Program-made: the position numbers and the translations under genes
Source: Amycolatopsis pithecellobii
Lineage (GTDB): Bacteria; Actinomycetota; Actinomycetes; Mycobacteriales; Pseudonocardiaceae
Direction of reading: 5' to 3'
DNA length: 40,187 bases
NCBI RefSeq assembly: GCF_009707865.1
Contig: NZ_WMBA01000073.1
Span: 1-40,187, forward strand
The notes under the pieces: model-generated
What the model saw: only the letters and a program-made list of their open reading frames with translations
The model's database searches: none
What the model was told of the DNA's origin: nothing
In this document: positions 18,667 through 27,500 of the stretch, one piece after another
How the letters are laid out: each line of letters begins with the position of its first letter
Position numbering within the stretch: position 1 is the stretch's first letter

Positions 18667-19754
18667 CAGTTTTCTCCCAGCCGGTATGGACGAGCGGCCT
18701 CGGTCTCCGCGGGCGGCGCCACGCCGTCGAGCAGGGCGACGACCGCGTCCGCGGTGACCGGAGCCATCAACAGCCCGTTGCGGTGATGGCCGGTCGCGGC
18801 GAGCACGCCCGCACCCAGCTCACCGATGAACGGCAGCGTGTCGGCACTCGCCGCGCGCAGGCCCGCCGCGGTTTCGATCAGCTCATATTCGTCGATGCTC
18901 GGGAACAGCCGCGCAGCGCCTTCGAGCAGCTCACGCACGCCCCGCGCACTCACCGTCTCATCGAATCCGGCCTCATACTGCGTCGCCCCGAGCACCAGCT
19001 CACCGCCGTCACGTGGCACAAGGTAGATCGGGCGCCCCTCGACCACGCCCCGCACGGTCCGCGAAGGCGGCGGCAGGCTCGTCCGCCGCACCCGCAGCCG
19101 CAGGATCTCACCCTTGAGCGGCCGCACCGCCAGCGCCGGATGCAGCCGGGCGCTGCGCGCGCCCGCCGCGATCACCGCGACATCGCAGGTGACCTCGCCC
19201 GAGACCGTCCGCACCCGCCCGGGCCCGACCTCGACGGCGTTGTCATCGACGAACTTCGCGCCCCGCCGGCACGCCGCGGTCTGCAAAGCACGCAGCAGTT
19301 TCCGGTTGTCCACCGCGAGATCACCGGGCACCAGCAGCGCACGCACCCCGCTCACCCCCGGCTCCAGCGACCGCAGCTCCCGCCCGGTGACCGACTCGAC
19401 CGCCCGGCCGACCGACCGCAGATACTCGGCGAGCACGCCCAGTTGCTCGGCGTCCCCACGGTCGAGCGCAACCACAACGGTGCCGGCCGTGGACAGCCCA
19501 GGGTCACCACCGTCGGCCGACAGCGCGGCCGCGAACTCCGGCCAGCGCCGCAGCGACTCCTCACCGAGCCGCAACGCGGGTTCTTCGCCGGGCCACGCTT
19601 CGGTGATCGGCGCAAGCATCCCGCCCGCGACCCACGACGCCCCGTGCCCCGGTTCGGGATCGATCACCGTGACGTCGTGCCCCGCGGCGGCGGCTCGCCA
19701 GGCCACGGACAGACCGATCACGCCGCCGCCGACGACGGATACCTGCTGGGCCAC
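18666..19754 (-). CDS. thiO: glycine oxidase ThiO
   Basis: FAD-dependent oxidase giving dehydroglycine for ThiG. The 362-residue product starts with the Rossmann dinucleotide motif VVGGGVIGLSVA, then VIDPEPGHGASWVAGGML, and ends with TGHHRNGLLMAP, all typical of ThiO. The GTG at 19754 is chosen since AGGGAG (19765-19770) lies 10 bases upstream; a GTG at 19763 is too close to it. This ribosome site is the 3' end of the TPP riboswitch. ThiO-ThiS-ThiG overlap by 1 and 8 bp and form one operon. Confidence 0.94.
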
Positions 19755-19760
19755 TGAAAT

Positions 19761-19848
19761 CACGCTCCCTGCGCCGGCATGATCCGGATCAGGTTCCACG
19801 GTCGGAGCGGCCTGCTCCCTCTCAGCCCGTGCCCCGGGCTCCCGTGCG
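19761..19848 (-). ncRNA. TPP riboswitch upstream of thiO-thiS-thiG
   Basis: Second THI element, on the minus strand. It shows GGGAGCCC, GGGCTGAGAGGG, GAACCTGATCCGGATCATGCC and GGCGCAGGGAG in the right order. CACG at the 5' end can pair with CGTG (19761-19764) as P1. The AGGGAG serving thiO is inside the aptamer's 3' side, so TPP should block thiO translation, the same arrangement as at thiC. thiE, diverging from here, has no riboswitch of its own. Confidence 0.93.
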
Positions 19849-19880
19849 GACACCCCGACACTACCCGGTGGGTTAGCGTG

Positions 19881-20546
19881 ATGACTATGCCAGGGCTCAC
19901 GGGAGACGAGATCAGAAAGCGGCTCGACGCGGCACGGTTGTACTTGTGCACCGACGCCCGCGCCAGCCGCGGTGACCTCGCCGAGTTCGCCGACGCGGCG
20001 CTGTCCGGCGGCGTCGACATCATCCAGCTCCGCGACAAGACGAGCGGCTCCCCGCTGGAGGCGAAGCAGGAACTCGCCGCGCTGGAGGTGCTCGCCGAGG
20101 CGTGCGCCCGGCACGGCGCGCTACTCGCGGTGAACGACCGCGCAGACGTGGCGCTCGCGGTCGAGGCGGATGTGCTGCACCTCGGCCAGGACGACCTGCC
20201 GGTGCCACTCGCCCGCCGCGTCATCGGAGACGACCCGGTCATCGGCCGGTCGACCCATTCGATCGAGCAGGCCCGTGCCGCCGAAGTGGAACCGGGCGTG
20301 GATTACTTCTGCACCGGCCCATGCTGGCCGACCCCGACCAAACCGGGCCGCCACGCGCCGGGCCTCGACCTGGTGCGGGCGACGGCCGGGGCGAAACGCC
20401 CGTGGTTCGCGATCGGCGGGATCGACCACGAGCGTCTGACCGAAGTCATCGAGGCAGGCGCCACCCGCGTCGTCGTGGTGCGGGCGATCACCGAGGCCGA
20501 GGACCCCCAGGCCGCGGCGCGCCGGATCGTCTCCGCGCTGCCCTAA
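19881..20546 (+). CDS. thiE: thiamine phosphate synthase ThiE
   Basis: Joins HMP-PP and thiazole phosphate to thiamine phosphate. The 221-residue TIM-barrel protein has [38 protein letters not shown], the loop [15 protein letters not shown] and WFAIGGI. The start is uncertain: ATG 19881 is preferred (GGTGGG eight bases upstream), with GTG 19878 or ATG 19887 possible. It diverges from thiO and lacks a riboswitch. The stop overlaps the stop of a converging membrane-protein gene by 4 bp. Confidence 0.95.
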   Translation: MTMPGLTGDEIRKRLDAARLYLCTDARASRGDLAEFADAALSGGVDIIQLRDKTSGSPLEAKQELAALEVLAEACARHGALLAVNDRADVALAVEADVLHLGQDDLPVPLARRVIGDDPVIGRSTHSIEQARAAEVEPGVDYFCTGPCWPTPTKPGRHAPGLDLVRATAGAKRPWFAIGGIDHERLTEVIEAGATRVVVVRAITEAEDPQAAARRIVSALP

Positions 20547-21394
20547 CCGCTGGGCGACGGGCTCGCGCTCTGGGTCTGCTGGACCGGCGACTGTGTCGGC
20601 TGCGCGGCGCTGCTCGACGGCGGCGCTTCCTGCGTGGGCGTCTCCGACACCTGCGGCTGCTTCTGCTCGCTCGACGAGGGAGCCGACGTCCGGGACCGCG
20701 AAGACGGCGTGTGGGTGACCGTTGTGGTCTCACGCGTCGTGGTGGCCGGCGTTCCGTTGTTCGACCTGCCCACGACCTGGCCGAAGGTCGTGCCTGCACC
20801 ACCGGAGACCGCGTGCCCGGTCACCTTCTCGAACCCGGTCAGCGTCAGCATCCCGATCACGAACGCGGCGACGCTCGTCCCGGCGATCAATGTCCACCGG
20901 TTCTTCCACCACGCCGTCTTGGGTTTCGGATCCTGCTGGTCAGGCCGCGGAATGAAAACCGTGCGCTGGTCACCGATCTGCCCGGCGCCGGCGAGCTGCC
21001 GCGTCCGCTGCGGGTCGAGCTGTTGCGTGCGGTGCGGGTCGAGGTGTTGCGTGCGGTTCGGGTCGAATGCCGCCGTGGGCTCCGGTCTTCGCCGGACCAG
21101 CGGGTTGGCCGGCGCGGAAGCCGGCGGCTCGACGTGCCGGGTCTCCTGCCGGAGCCGGGTGTCGGTGAGCACCGACGCCGTCTTCCGCGCGGCTTCCCTG
21201 GTGCGACGTAACGAACGCAGGTACACCTCGCCACCCACGGTGGTGATGATGCTGGCGATGCCCGCGCCAACGACGGTTCCCGCCACCCCCAGCGTCGCCC
21301 CCAGGAACGCCGCCGTGATCGCCGCCAACGCCGAAGCAATCACCTGTGCCGGCTTGAGACCTGACTTCTGGGTCCCGTCCTTCTCCTCGGTCAT
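20543..21394 (-). CDS. membrane protein with Pro/Ser/Thr-rich outer tail, unknown family
   Basis: A 283-residue protein not matching a family I can name. Features: a Gly/Ala-rich N-terminal segment with two hydrophobic stretches (about 17-58), a linker with three tandem 8-residue repeats of the form DPxRTxxL (about 110-133), a single transmembrane helix near 167-187, and a low-complexity Ser/Thr/Pro/Gln tail (about 205-283), probably extracellular. The repeat linker is likely cytoplasmic and Thr/Arg-rich, a plausible Ser/Thr-kinase target. The ATG at 21394 is the start. It converges on thiE with overlapping stops. The 124 bp upstream (21395-21518) separate it from the MFS gene and should contain its promoter. 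Confidence 0.8.
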   Translation of the reverse strand: MTEEKDGTQKSGLKPAQVIASALAAITAAFLGATLGVAGTVVGAGIASIITTVGGEVYLRSLRRTREAARKTASVLTDTRLRQETRHVEPPASAPANPLVRRRPEPTAAFDPNRTQHLDPHRTQQLDPQRTRQLAGAGQIGDQRTVFIPRPDQQDPKPKTAWWKNRWTLIAGTSVAAFVIGMLTLTGFEKVTGHAVSGGAGTTFGQVVGRSNNGTPATTTRETTTVTHTPSSRSRTSAPSSSEQKQPQVSETPTQEAPPSSSAAQPTQSPVQQTQSASPSPSG

Positions 21395-21518
21395 GATTCC
21401 GATCTACTCGTAAGTTGCCAAACCGTTATCCCAACGTGTTTGTCGACCGGAATGCTCCCGACGTTAGCCACTTCGTGAGCAGCACCACCACAGGCAACCG
21501 TCCACTGTGGACTTAGCG

Positions 21519-22994
21519 TCAACCACGCACATGCGTCGGCGGCGCTTCGACCGCACAGTGCAAGCACTTCCCCAATGGAAGTTTCTCTTGCGGCGCAACA
21601 TCTTCCGCCGTCAGCACCGAGTTGCTGACGCCGAGTGCGAGCACCGCGCCCACCACTGCGAGACCCGCGCAAACCAGCAGTGACATTCGCCAGCCCGCTG
21701 TCAACGCGACCGGGTCTGAATATGACTCGCCAGTAAGTCCGGCGATCGCGGGCAAGACCGCGATCGCGATCAGACTGCCGGAACGCGCGATCGCATTGTT
21801 GATCCCCGAAGCGACACCGGCGTGCTCGTCCGGCGCCGCGGCCAGCACCGTCGCCGTCACCGGCGCGACCATCGTGGCCAGCCCCAGCCCGAACACCAGA
21901 ACGGCGGGCAGCACGGTCCCGGGATAGGACGCACCGGGCGCGACGCGGGTCAGCAGGAGCATGCCGGCCGCCAGCACGAGCGGCCCGACGACCAGCTGCG
22001 TGCGCGGCCCGATCCGTTGCGCCAGCGCGCCCGAACGCCCGGACAGCAGCAACATGACGATCGTGATCGGTAACCCGGCGAGACCGGCCGCGGTCGGCGA
22101 GTAGCCGAGCGAGACCTGAAGTTGCAGCACCAGCAACATCAGCACTCCGCCGAGCGCCGCGTAGACGACGAACGTCAGCCCGTTGGCCAGACTGAACGTC
22201 CGGTTGGCGAACATCGACGGCGGCACCAGCGGGGTGGTTTCGTGCAGCTGCAGCCAGACGAACAACGCGAGCCCGCCGACGCCGACGACCACCGCGCCGA
22301 GCACCAGCGGGTCGGCGAGGCCGCGCGTGGGAGCCTCGACGAGCGCCGCCGTGACCCCGGCGAGGCCGACCGCGCCGAGCACCGAGCCACGCACGTCGAG
22401 CCGCCCGGTGGCGGTCTCGTCCCGCGACTCCGGCACGTACCGGCGGGCGAACCACACGCACACCACAGCGATCGGCACGTTGATCAAGAAGCCCAGCCGC
22501 CACGACCACACCTGCACGAGAACCCCGCCGACGAGCGGCCCGATCGCGGCCGCGATCCCGCCGAGCCCGGACCACACGCCGATCGCCCGCCCGCGGTCGT
22601 CGTGTGCGAACGTGGACTGCAGGATCGCCAGCGAGCCGGGGGTCAGCAACGCCCCGCCGATCCCTTGCAGCACCCGCGTGATGACCAGCATCTCCGTCGA
22701 CACCGCGAGCCCGCACAGCACCGAGGCGGCGCCGAACCACACGACGCCGACCAGGAACGTCCGGCGCCGGCCATAACGGTCGCCGAGCGAGCCCGCGATC
22801 AGGATCAACGAGGCCAGCGCGAGCAGGTACCCGTCGAGGATCCACTGGAGGCCGGCGACCGGCGCGTGCAGCTCCGCGCCGATCCGCGGCAGCGCGACGT
22901 TGACGATCGAGCCGTCGAGCATCGCCATTCCCGAACCGAGAATGGTCGTCGCGAGGACGCCCCGGGCTTGCGGCGTCCCCCAACGGACGGTCAC
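21519..22994 (-). CDS. MFS transporter, DHA2/EmrB-QacA type exporter
   Basis: A 491-residue major facilitator with about 14 helices, of the drug:H+ antiporter-2 group. Motif D1 (MAMLDGSIVNVALP), motif A (GSLGDRYGRRR), motif B (RVLQGIGGALLTPGS) and motif C (GPLVGGVLVQ) are present. Members export drugs, dyes or metabolites; the substrate is not predictable. The C-terminal tail carries a CLHC pair. Its GTG start overlaps the dasR stop by 4 bp (GTGA), so it is translated with the GlcNAc-responsive regulator, an unusual partner that suggests control by aminosugar status. Confidence 0.92.
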   Translation of the reverse strand: MTVRWGTPQARGVLATTILGSGMAMLDGSIVNVALPRIGAELHAPVAGLQWILDGYLLALASLILIAGSLGDRYGRRRTFLVGVVWFGAASVLCGLAVSTEMLVITRVLQGIGGALLTPGSLAILQSTFAHDDRGRAIGVWSGLGGIAAAIGPLVGGVLVQVWSWRLGFLINVPIAVVCVWFARRYVPESRDETATGRLDVRGSVLGAVGLAGVTAALVEAPTRGLADPLVLGAVVVGVGGLALFVWLQLHETTPLVPPSMFANRTFSLANGLTFVVYAALGGVLMLLVLQLQVSLGYSPTAAGLAGLPITIVMLLLSGRSGALAQRIGPRTQLVVGPLVLAAGMLLLTRVAPGASYPGTVLPAVLVFGLGLATMVAPVTATVLAAAPDEHAGVASGINNAIARSGSLIAIAVLPAIAGLTGESYSDPVALTAGWRMSLLVCAGLAVVGAVLALGVSNSVLTAEDVAPQEKLPLGKCLHCAVEAPPTHVRG

Positions 22995-23719
22995 GGCCTG
23001 GTGAGCGTCGTGATGAACTTGTAGCGGTCGCCGCGGTAGATGGAACGGACGAATTCGACGGGCTTTCCATCAGAGCCGAAGGAGTGCCGCGAAAGCAGCA
23101 GCACCGGCATGCCGACATCGGCGCCGAGCAGCTCGGCCTCCTGCGGCCCGGCGAGCGAGGTTTCGATGGTCTCCTCGGCCCGCTCCATCTGGATACCGAA
23201 CTGCTCGCTCAGCACCTCGTACAGCGACCCGCCCGCCGAGACGTGCTTGCGCAGCCCGCGGAACCGGCTCAGCGGCAGGTGCGTGGTCTCCAGCGCCATC
23301 GGCTCGTTGTCCGCAAGGCGCAGCCGCCGCATTCGCAGAATTTTGGCTCCACTTCGGATGCCAAGCAGTTTCGACATGTCCGGTTCGGACGGAAGTTCCT
23401 CGACTTCCAGCAATTTCGAAGAAGGTTCACGTCCCTGGGCTCGCATGTCCTCTGTGTACGAAGACAGCTGCAATCGCTGCGCGAGCTTGGGCTCAGCCGC
23501 GAAGGTCCCCTTGCCCTGCACACGATGCAGGCGGCCTTCCGCGGTGAGATCGGCGAGTGCCTGACGCACCGTCGTCCTGGACACACCGAAATCGGTCGCG
23601 AGCGAACGCTCCGTGGGAATGGACGAACCAGGCGGCAGACTCTCGAGTAGATCGAGCAGATGTTGTTTCAACGCCCAGTACTTGGGCTCGCGCTGACCGC
23701 GCACAGGTGATTCCACCAT
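22991..23719 (-). CDS. dasR: GntR/HutC regulator DasR
   Basis: A 242-residue regulator: GntR winged helix at the N-terminus (SIPTERSLATDFGVSRTTVR) and a UTRA effector domain (about 95-238). The spans QGKGTF, LQLSSYTEDMRAQG, ETTHLPLSRF, AEETIETSLA and YRGDRYKF closely match Streptomyces DasR as I recall it, the global repressor of chitin/GlcNAc genes and antibiotic pathways, which glucosamine-6-phosphate releases from DNA. The ATG at 23719 has GAGGGAG 6 bases upstream. A dre operator sits inside its own promoter (23795-23823), so negative autoregulation is likely. It is coupled to the MFS exporter downstream. Confidence 0.93.
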   Translation of the reverse strand: MVESPVRGQREPKYWALKQHLLDLLESLPPGSSIPTERSLATDFGVSRTTVRQALADLTAEGRLHRVQGKGTFAAEPKLAQRLQLSSYTEDMRAQGREPSSKLLEVEELPSEPDMSKLLGIRSGAKILRMRRLRLADNEPMALETTHLPLSRFRGLRKHVSAGGSLYEVLSEQFGIQMERAEETIETSLAGPQEAELLGADVGMPVLLLSRHSFGSDGKPVEFVRSIYRGDRYKFITTLTRP

Positions 23720-23794
23720 GACCGACTCCCTCTTTTCACAAACGCACACCGGGCGCACGACGAAACTACCCTTTCGCCTCACCGTCGCGCCCGG

Positions 23795-23823
23795 TTAATA
23801 TTGGTCTAGACCTTAGCGGACAA
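23795..23823 (-). promoter_or_regulatory. dasR promoter with dre operator in the spacer
   Basis: Minus strand: TTGTCC (-35, 23818-23823), 17-bp spacer, TATTAA (-10, 23795-23800). The spacer contains the perfect palindrome GGTCTAGACC (23803-23812), the core of the dre consensus TGGTCTAGACCA bound by DasR. Bound DasR would block RNA polymerase. The site is also 54-63 bp before the SIS-domain gene on the plus strand and probably controls it too. Confidence 0.85.
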
Positions 23824-23865
23824 CGCTGAGAAGATGCACAATCGTAGGAACTGGAGAGGACGGCT

Positions 23866-24894
23866 ATGACCACCCCCGGACAGCACATGGCTGCCGAGAT
23901 CGCGGAACAACCCGCCGTGCTGGCCGACCTGGTGACACGTCGTGCCGAGTTCACCGAGGTCGCCGACGTCATCGCCCGCCGCCCGCCGCGGTTCGCGTTG
24001 CTCGCCGCGCGCGGATCGAGCGATCATGCGGCGCTGTACGCGAAATACCTGATCGAGGTACTGCTGGGGCTTCCCGCGGGCCTGGTGTCACCGTCCACCG
24101 TGACACTCTACGGTGCCCGTCCCGACCTTCGCGACGTCCTGTTGATCTCGGTCAGCCAGAGCGGCGGTTCACCCGACCTGCTCGAGTTCACCGAGACCGC
24201 GCGCAAACAGGGCGCGCTCACGGTCGCGGTCACGAACACCCCGTCCTCGCCGCTGAACCGGGCCGCCGAGTTCGCGGTGGACGTCCAGGCCGGTACCGAG
24301 CACGCGGTCGCCGCCACCAAAACGTACTCGGCGACCCTGCTCGCGTTGTACCTGCTCGTGGACGCGGTGCGCGGTGGTAACGGTTCGGACGCGGCCGAAC
24401 TGGGCGCGCTCGCCGAGCAGGCACTGCACGTCCCGGTACAGCGCGCGATCGACCGGTACCGCTTCGTCAACCGGATCATCACCACCGGCCGTGGCTACTC
24501 CTATGCCACGGCGCTGGAGTCGGCACTGAAACTGGCCGAGACAAGCTACCTAGCGACGCGCGCGTACAGCGGTGCCGATCTGTTGCACGGTCCGGTCGCG
24601 GCGATCGACGAGGACACCGCGGTGCTCGCGGTGACCGGCGCCGGGCGCGGTGGCACCGCGATGCACGACGTGCTGAAAGCGGTTTCCGAACGCGGCGCGG
24701 ACGTCCTCGCGCTCGGCTCCTCGTGTGCGGAAGTGCCCGCCGCACTGCGTATTCCGGTCCCCGAGGTGGTCGAGGAACTCGCGCCGGTGCTGGAGGTGCT
24801 GCCCGTGCAGCGGCTCGCGCTCGGGCTCGCCGTCGCGCGCGGCGGTGATCCGGACAACCCGCGCGGCCTGCGCAAGGTGACCAAGACGCGATGA
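23866..24894 (+). CDS. SIS-domain aminosugar-phosphate enzyme (GlmS-C/NagB-II-like)
   Basis: A 342-residue protein with two SIS domains, like the isomerase half of glucosamine-6-phosphate synthase but without the glutaminase half. Visible: AARGSSDHAALYAKY, SVSQSGGSPD, ATKTYSA, GRGYSYATALESALKLAET, DLLHGP and the C-terminal NPRGLRKVTKTR. Such stand-alone proteins are usually NagB-II deaminases (GlcN-6-P to Fru-6-P) or AgaS-like. Start ATG 23866 follows GGAGAGGA. It is the first plus-strand gene after the dre site and overlaps the sugar kinase by 4 bp, so a GlcNAc/GlcN catabolic role under DasR is well supported by context. Confidence 0.9.
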   Translation: MTTPGQHMAAEIAEQPAVLADLVTRRAEFTEVADVIARRPPRFALLAARGSSDHAALYAKYLIEVLLGLPAGLVSPSTVTLYGARPDLRDVLLISVSQSGGSPDLLEFTETARKQGALTVAVTNTPSSPLNRAAEFAVDVQAGTEHAVAATKTYSATLLALYLLVDAVRGGNGSDAAELGALAEQALHVPVQRAIDRYRFVNRIITTGRGYSYATALESALKLAETSYLATRAYSGADLLHGPVAAIDEDTAVLAVTGAGRGGTAMHDVLKAVSERGADVLALGSSCAEVPAALRIPVPEVVEELAPVLEVLPVQRLALGLAVARGGDPDNPRGLRKVTKTR

Positions 24895-25814
24895 GGTTCG
24901 TCGTCGGGGTCGATGCGGGCGGCACCTCGACCCGCGCGGTCGCCGTCGCGGCGGACGGCACGGTGCTGGGCACCGGGCGCTCTGGTGGCGCGAACCCCAA
25001 CTCGCACCCGCCCGCCGAGGCCGCGGCCCATCTCGTCGAAGCGATCAGCACGTGTCTCGGCGAGCTGAACCCGCAGGAGGCAAGCGCTTGCGTCGTCGGC
25101 ATGGCCGGTAAGAGCAAGCTCACCGACCCGGCCGTGACCGCGTTGTTCGAGGCGACCTGGAAACGCCTGGGGCTGCGCGAAGTGCTGGTGCTGACCGATG
25201 CCGAAGTCGCGTTCGCCGCCGCGACCACGGCACCCGACGGGACCGTGCTGATCGCCGGCACCGGCTCGATCGCGGGCCGGATCCGGGCGCGCCGGATGGT
25301 CTCGACCGTCGGCGGCTACGGCTGGCTGCTCGGCGACGAAGGTTCGGCGTATTGGCTCGGCCGCGAAGCGGTCCGCGCCACGCTCAGCGCGCTCGAACGC
25401 GACGGTGAGCTGGGCGAACTGGCGACATCGGTGCTCAGCGAAGCCGGCATCGACGGCGCCGGGAGGCACGAGGCGTGGCAGCGGCTGATCACGGTCGCGA
25501 ATGCCGACGCCCCCATCCGGCTCGCCCGGTTCGCCCCACTGGTCAGCGCCGCCGCGGACGCGGGGCCGATCCTGGACCGGGCCGCGGGACTACTCGCCGG
25601 CCTCGCACTGGCGGCCCGCGAACCCGCGGAAAGCACTCCGGTCGTGCTCGTCGGCAGCGTGCTGGCCGGCCCCGTCGGTGACCGGGTCCGGGCCCGGCTG
25701 TCCGGCCTCGACGTGCTGACCAGCGACGACGGCGTGTACGGCGCGGCATGGCTGGCCGCGGTCGAGGCCTTCGGCGACAGCCCTAGTGCTCCTGTGCGGC
25801 CGGTTCGGGCTTGA
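24891..25814 (+). CDS. BadF/BadG-type N-acetylglucosamine kinase
   Basis: A 307-residue actin/hexokinase-fold kinase. The N-terminal phosphate-1 loop GVDAGGTSTRAV, the central TDAEVAFAAA, the phosphate-2 loop LIAGTGSIA and GGYGWLLGDEGSAYWLG are those of eukaryote-type GlcNAc kinases in the BadF/BadG/BcrA/BcrD family. It probably phosphorylates GlcNAc or GlcN at O6, giving the substrate of the upstream SIS enzyme after deacetylation. ATGA overlap with that gene shows translational coupling. The 3' end overlaps the converging DUF3159 gene by 32 bp. Confidence 0.9.
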   Translation: MRFVVGVDAGGTSTRAVAVAADGTVLGTGRSGGANPNSHPPAEAAAHLVEAISTCLGELNPQEASACVVGMAGKSKLTDPAVTALFEATWKRLGLREVLVLTDAEVAFAAATTAPDGTVLIAGTGSIAGRIRARRMVSTVGGYGWLLGDEGSAYWLGREAVRATLSALERDGELGELATSVLSEAGIDGAGRHEAWQRLITVANADAPIRLARFAPLVSAAADAGPILDRAAGLLAGLALAAREPAESTPVVLVGSVLAGPVGDRVRARLSGLDVLTSDDGVYGAAWLAAVEAFGDSPSAPVRPVRA

Positions 25815-26436
25815 GCCGCAGGCCCGGGTGATCATCGGGCAGCACCCGGTACAACACCCAGCCGCTCACCGCGATGGTCAATACCTGCAGCGGCCAGGTG
25901 AGCACGGTGCGTGCCACGCCGAGCGCCACCAGTTGCCCCGCCCACCACAGCGGCAAGTACACCGCCACCCGCACCAGGTACTGGCACGACCACATCAGGC
26001 TCGCCCACGAGTAGGCCCGCAGCAACGCGGGATCCTTGCGCCACCGGGTTTTCTGGCCCAGCACCAGCCCGACCACGACACCGAGCAGCGGCCAGCGCAC
26101 GGCCACGCTCGCCGCCCACAACAGTGCACTGGCCACATTGGACAGCAACTGGATCAGGAAGAAATCCTGCGCGCGCCCGGTGTGCAACGCCACCAGCGCC
26201 GCGACGATCACCGCCGCGAGGCTCACCACGACGACCCGGGCCCGGTCCCCGCGGATGATCCGGAACACCCCGACCGCCACGGCCGTCGCGATCGCGGCCA
26301 CCGAACCCCAGGCGATCGAGTTGGCGCCGATCAACCAGCCGAGGACGAACGCGAGCGGCGGCAGGCTGGCGTCCACCGCACCCTTGCGGCCACCGAGCAC
26401 ACTCGCCAGAGATTCGCGGCGCGGAGGTGAGGTCAC
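25783..26436 (-). CDS. DUF3159 family membrane protein
   Basis: A 217-residue integral membrane protein with about five to six hydrophobic helices, matching the actinobacterial DUF3159 family (N-terminal SVLGGRKGAVDASLPPLAFVLGW, then the conserved GQKTRWRKDPALLRAYSWASLMW region). Function unknown. The GTG at 26436 precedes the conserved block; no properly spaced ribosome site is visible, so it may be translated from a leaderless or very short-leader mRNA. It diverges from the SGNH hydrolase and overlaps the kinase tail-to-tail. Confidence 0.85.
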   Translation of the reverse strand: MTSPPRRESLASVLGGRKGAVDASLPPLAFVLGWLIGANSIAWGSVAAIATAVAVGVFRIIRGDRARVVVVSLAAVIVAALVALHTGRAQDFFLIQLLSNVASALLWAASVAVRWPLLGVVVGLVLGQKTRWRKDPALLRAYSWASLMWSCQYLVRVAVYLPLWWAGQLVALGVARTVLTWPLQVLTIAVSGWVLYRVLPDDHPGLRLKPEPAAQEH

Positions 26437-26653
26437 CCTTACATGCTGCCTGATCTTTGCGGTTCTTGGAAACGATGTGGGAGATCTTGCCCACACGGCT
26501 GGTATAGGTGCGGTAATGAAGAGGTGTGGATGGCCGACAAGGTAAGAAACTATGACCTCCGAGCGAACCGGCGGTGGCGTAGTCCGGGAACAGCGCGGCA
26601 TCCTCGCGGTGTTGGATCTGGGCAGGGGTGTGCGGAAGAAAGGGGATCGCAGC

Positions 26654-27454
26654 GTGTACGGCTACGACAGCTATGTCGCCTTGGGTGACAGCTTTACCGA
26701 AGGCATGAACGACGGACTCCCTGACGGCACCTACCGCGGCTGGGCGGACCGGCTCGCCCAGATCCTCGCCGGCGACCAGCCCGGCTTCCAGTACGCGAAC
26801 CTGGCCCTGCGCGGCAAAATGCTCGCCGAGATCGTCGACGAACAGGTACCCGTCGCGCTCGAGCTCAAACCGGATCTGGTGACCTTCTGCGGCGGCGGCA
26901 ACGACGTGATCGTGCCCGGTACCGACGTGGACGAGATCTGCGCGAAGATCGACGAGGTGGTCGGCGCGTTGCGCGGCGCGGGCATCGAAGTGTTGCTGTT
27001 CAACGGTCCCGACACGAAATCGCTGTCGGTGATGAGCGTGCTGCGTGGCAAGATCGGGATCTACAACACGAACCTGTGGGCGATCGCGGCCCGCCACGGG
27101 GCCCGTGTCGTGGACCTCTGGGCGATGGACGTGCTGCGCGATTTCCGCGCGTGGAGCGACGACAGGCTGCACTTCACCGCGGAGGGCCACCGCCGCATCG
27201 CGTTGCGCACCGCGGAGCTGATGGGTGTTCCGGTCACCGAGGACTGGAGTGAGCCGTGGCCGACGCTGGCGCCGCGCACCTGGGTCAACCAGCGCCGCTC
27301 GGACCTGGCGTGGACCCGGACGCATCTGCTGCCGTGGATCGGCCGGCAGCTGCGTGGTGAATCGCTCGGCGACGGCCTGGCCCCGAAGCGCCCGAAGCTC
27401 GCCCCGTTCGGCATCCCGAAAATTCCCACGGACGATCACGCCCCGACGAGCTGA
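26654..27454 (+). CDS. SGNH/GDSL hydrolase
   Basis: A 266-residue SGNH-fold esterase/lipase. Block I is VALGDSFTEG with nucleophile Ser13, block III is GGGNDV, and block V is DRLH (Asp170, His173); Gly in the LALRGK segment is the block II oxyanion residue. There is no signal peptide from the chosen GTG at 26654, which is supported by AGGGGA 7 bases upstream; a longer in-frame start at 26552 adds a poorly conserved leader. Substrate unknown (acyl or acetyl esters). It stands alone, with DUF3159 diverging upstream. Confidence 0.9.
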   Translation: MYGYDSYVALGDSFTEGMNDGLPDGTYRGWADRLAQILAGDQPGFQYANLALRGKMLAEIVDEQVPVALELKPDLVTFCGGGNDVIVPGTDVDEICAKIDEVVGALRGAGIEVLLFNGPDTKSLSVMSVLRGKIGIYNTNLWAIAARHGARVVDLWAMDVLRDFRAWSDDRLHFTAEGHRRIALRTAELMGVPVTEDWSEPWPTLAPRTWVNQRRSDLAWTRTHLLPWIGRQLRGESLGDGLAPKRPKLAPFGIPKIPTDDHAPTS

Positions 27455-27500
27455 GCCGGGCGCCCGCGCACGGACCGTCACCTCTTGGTAGTTTTCCGGC

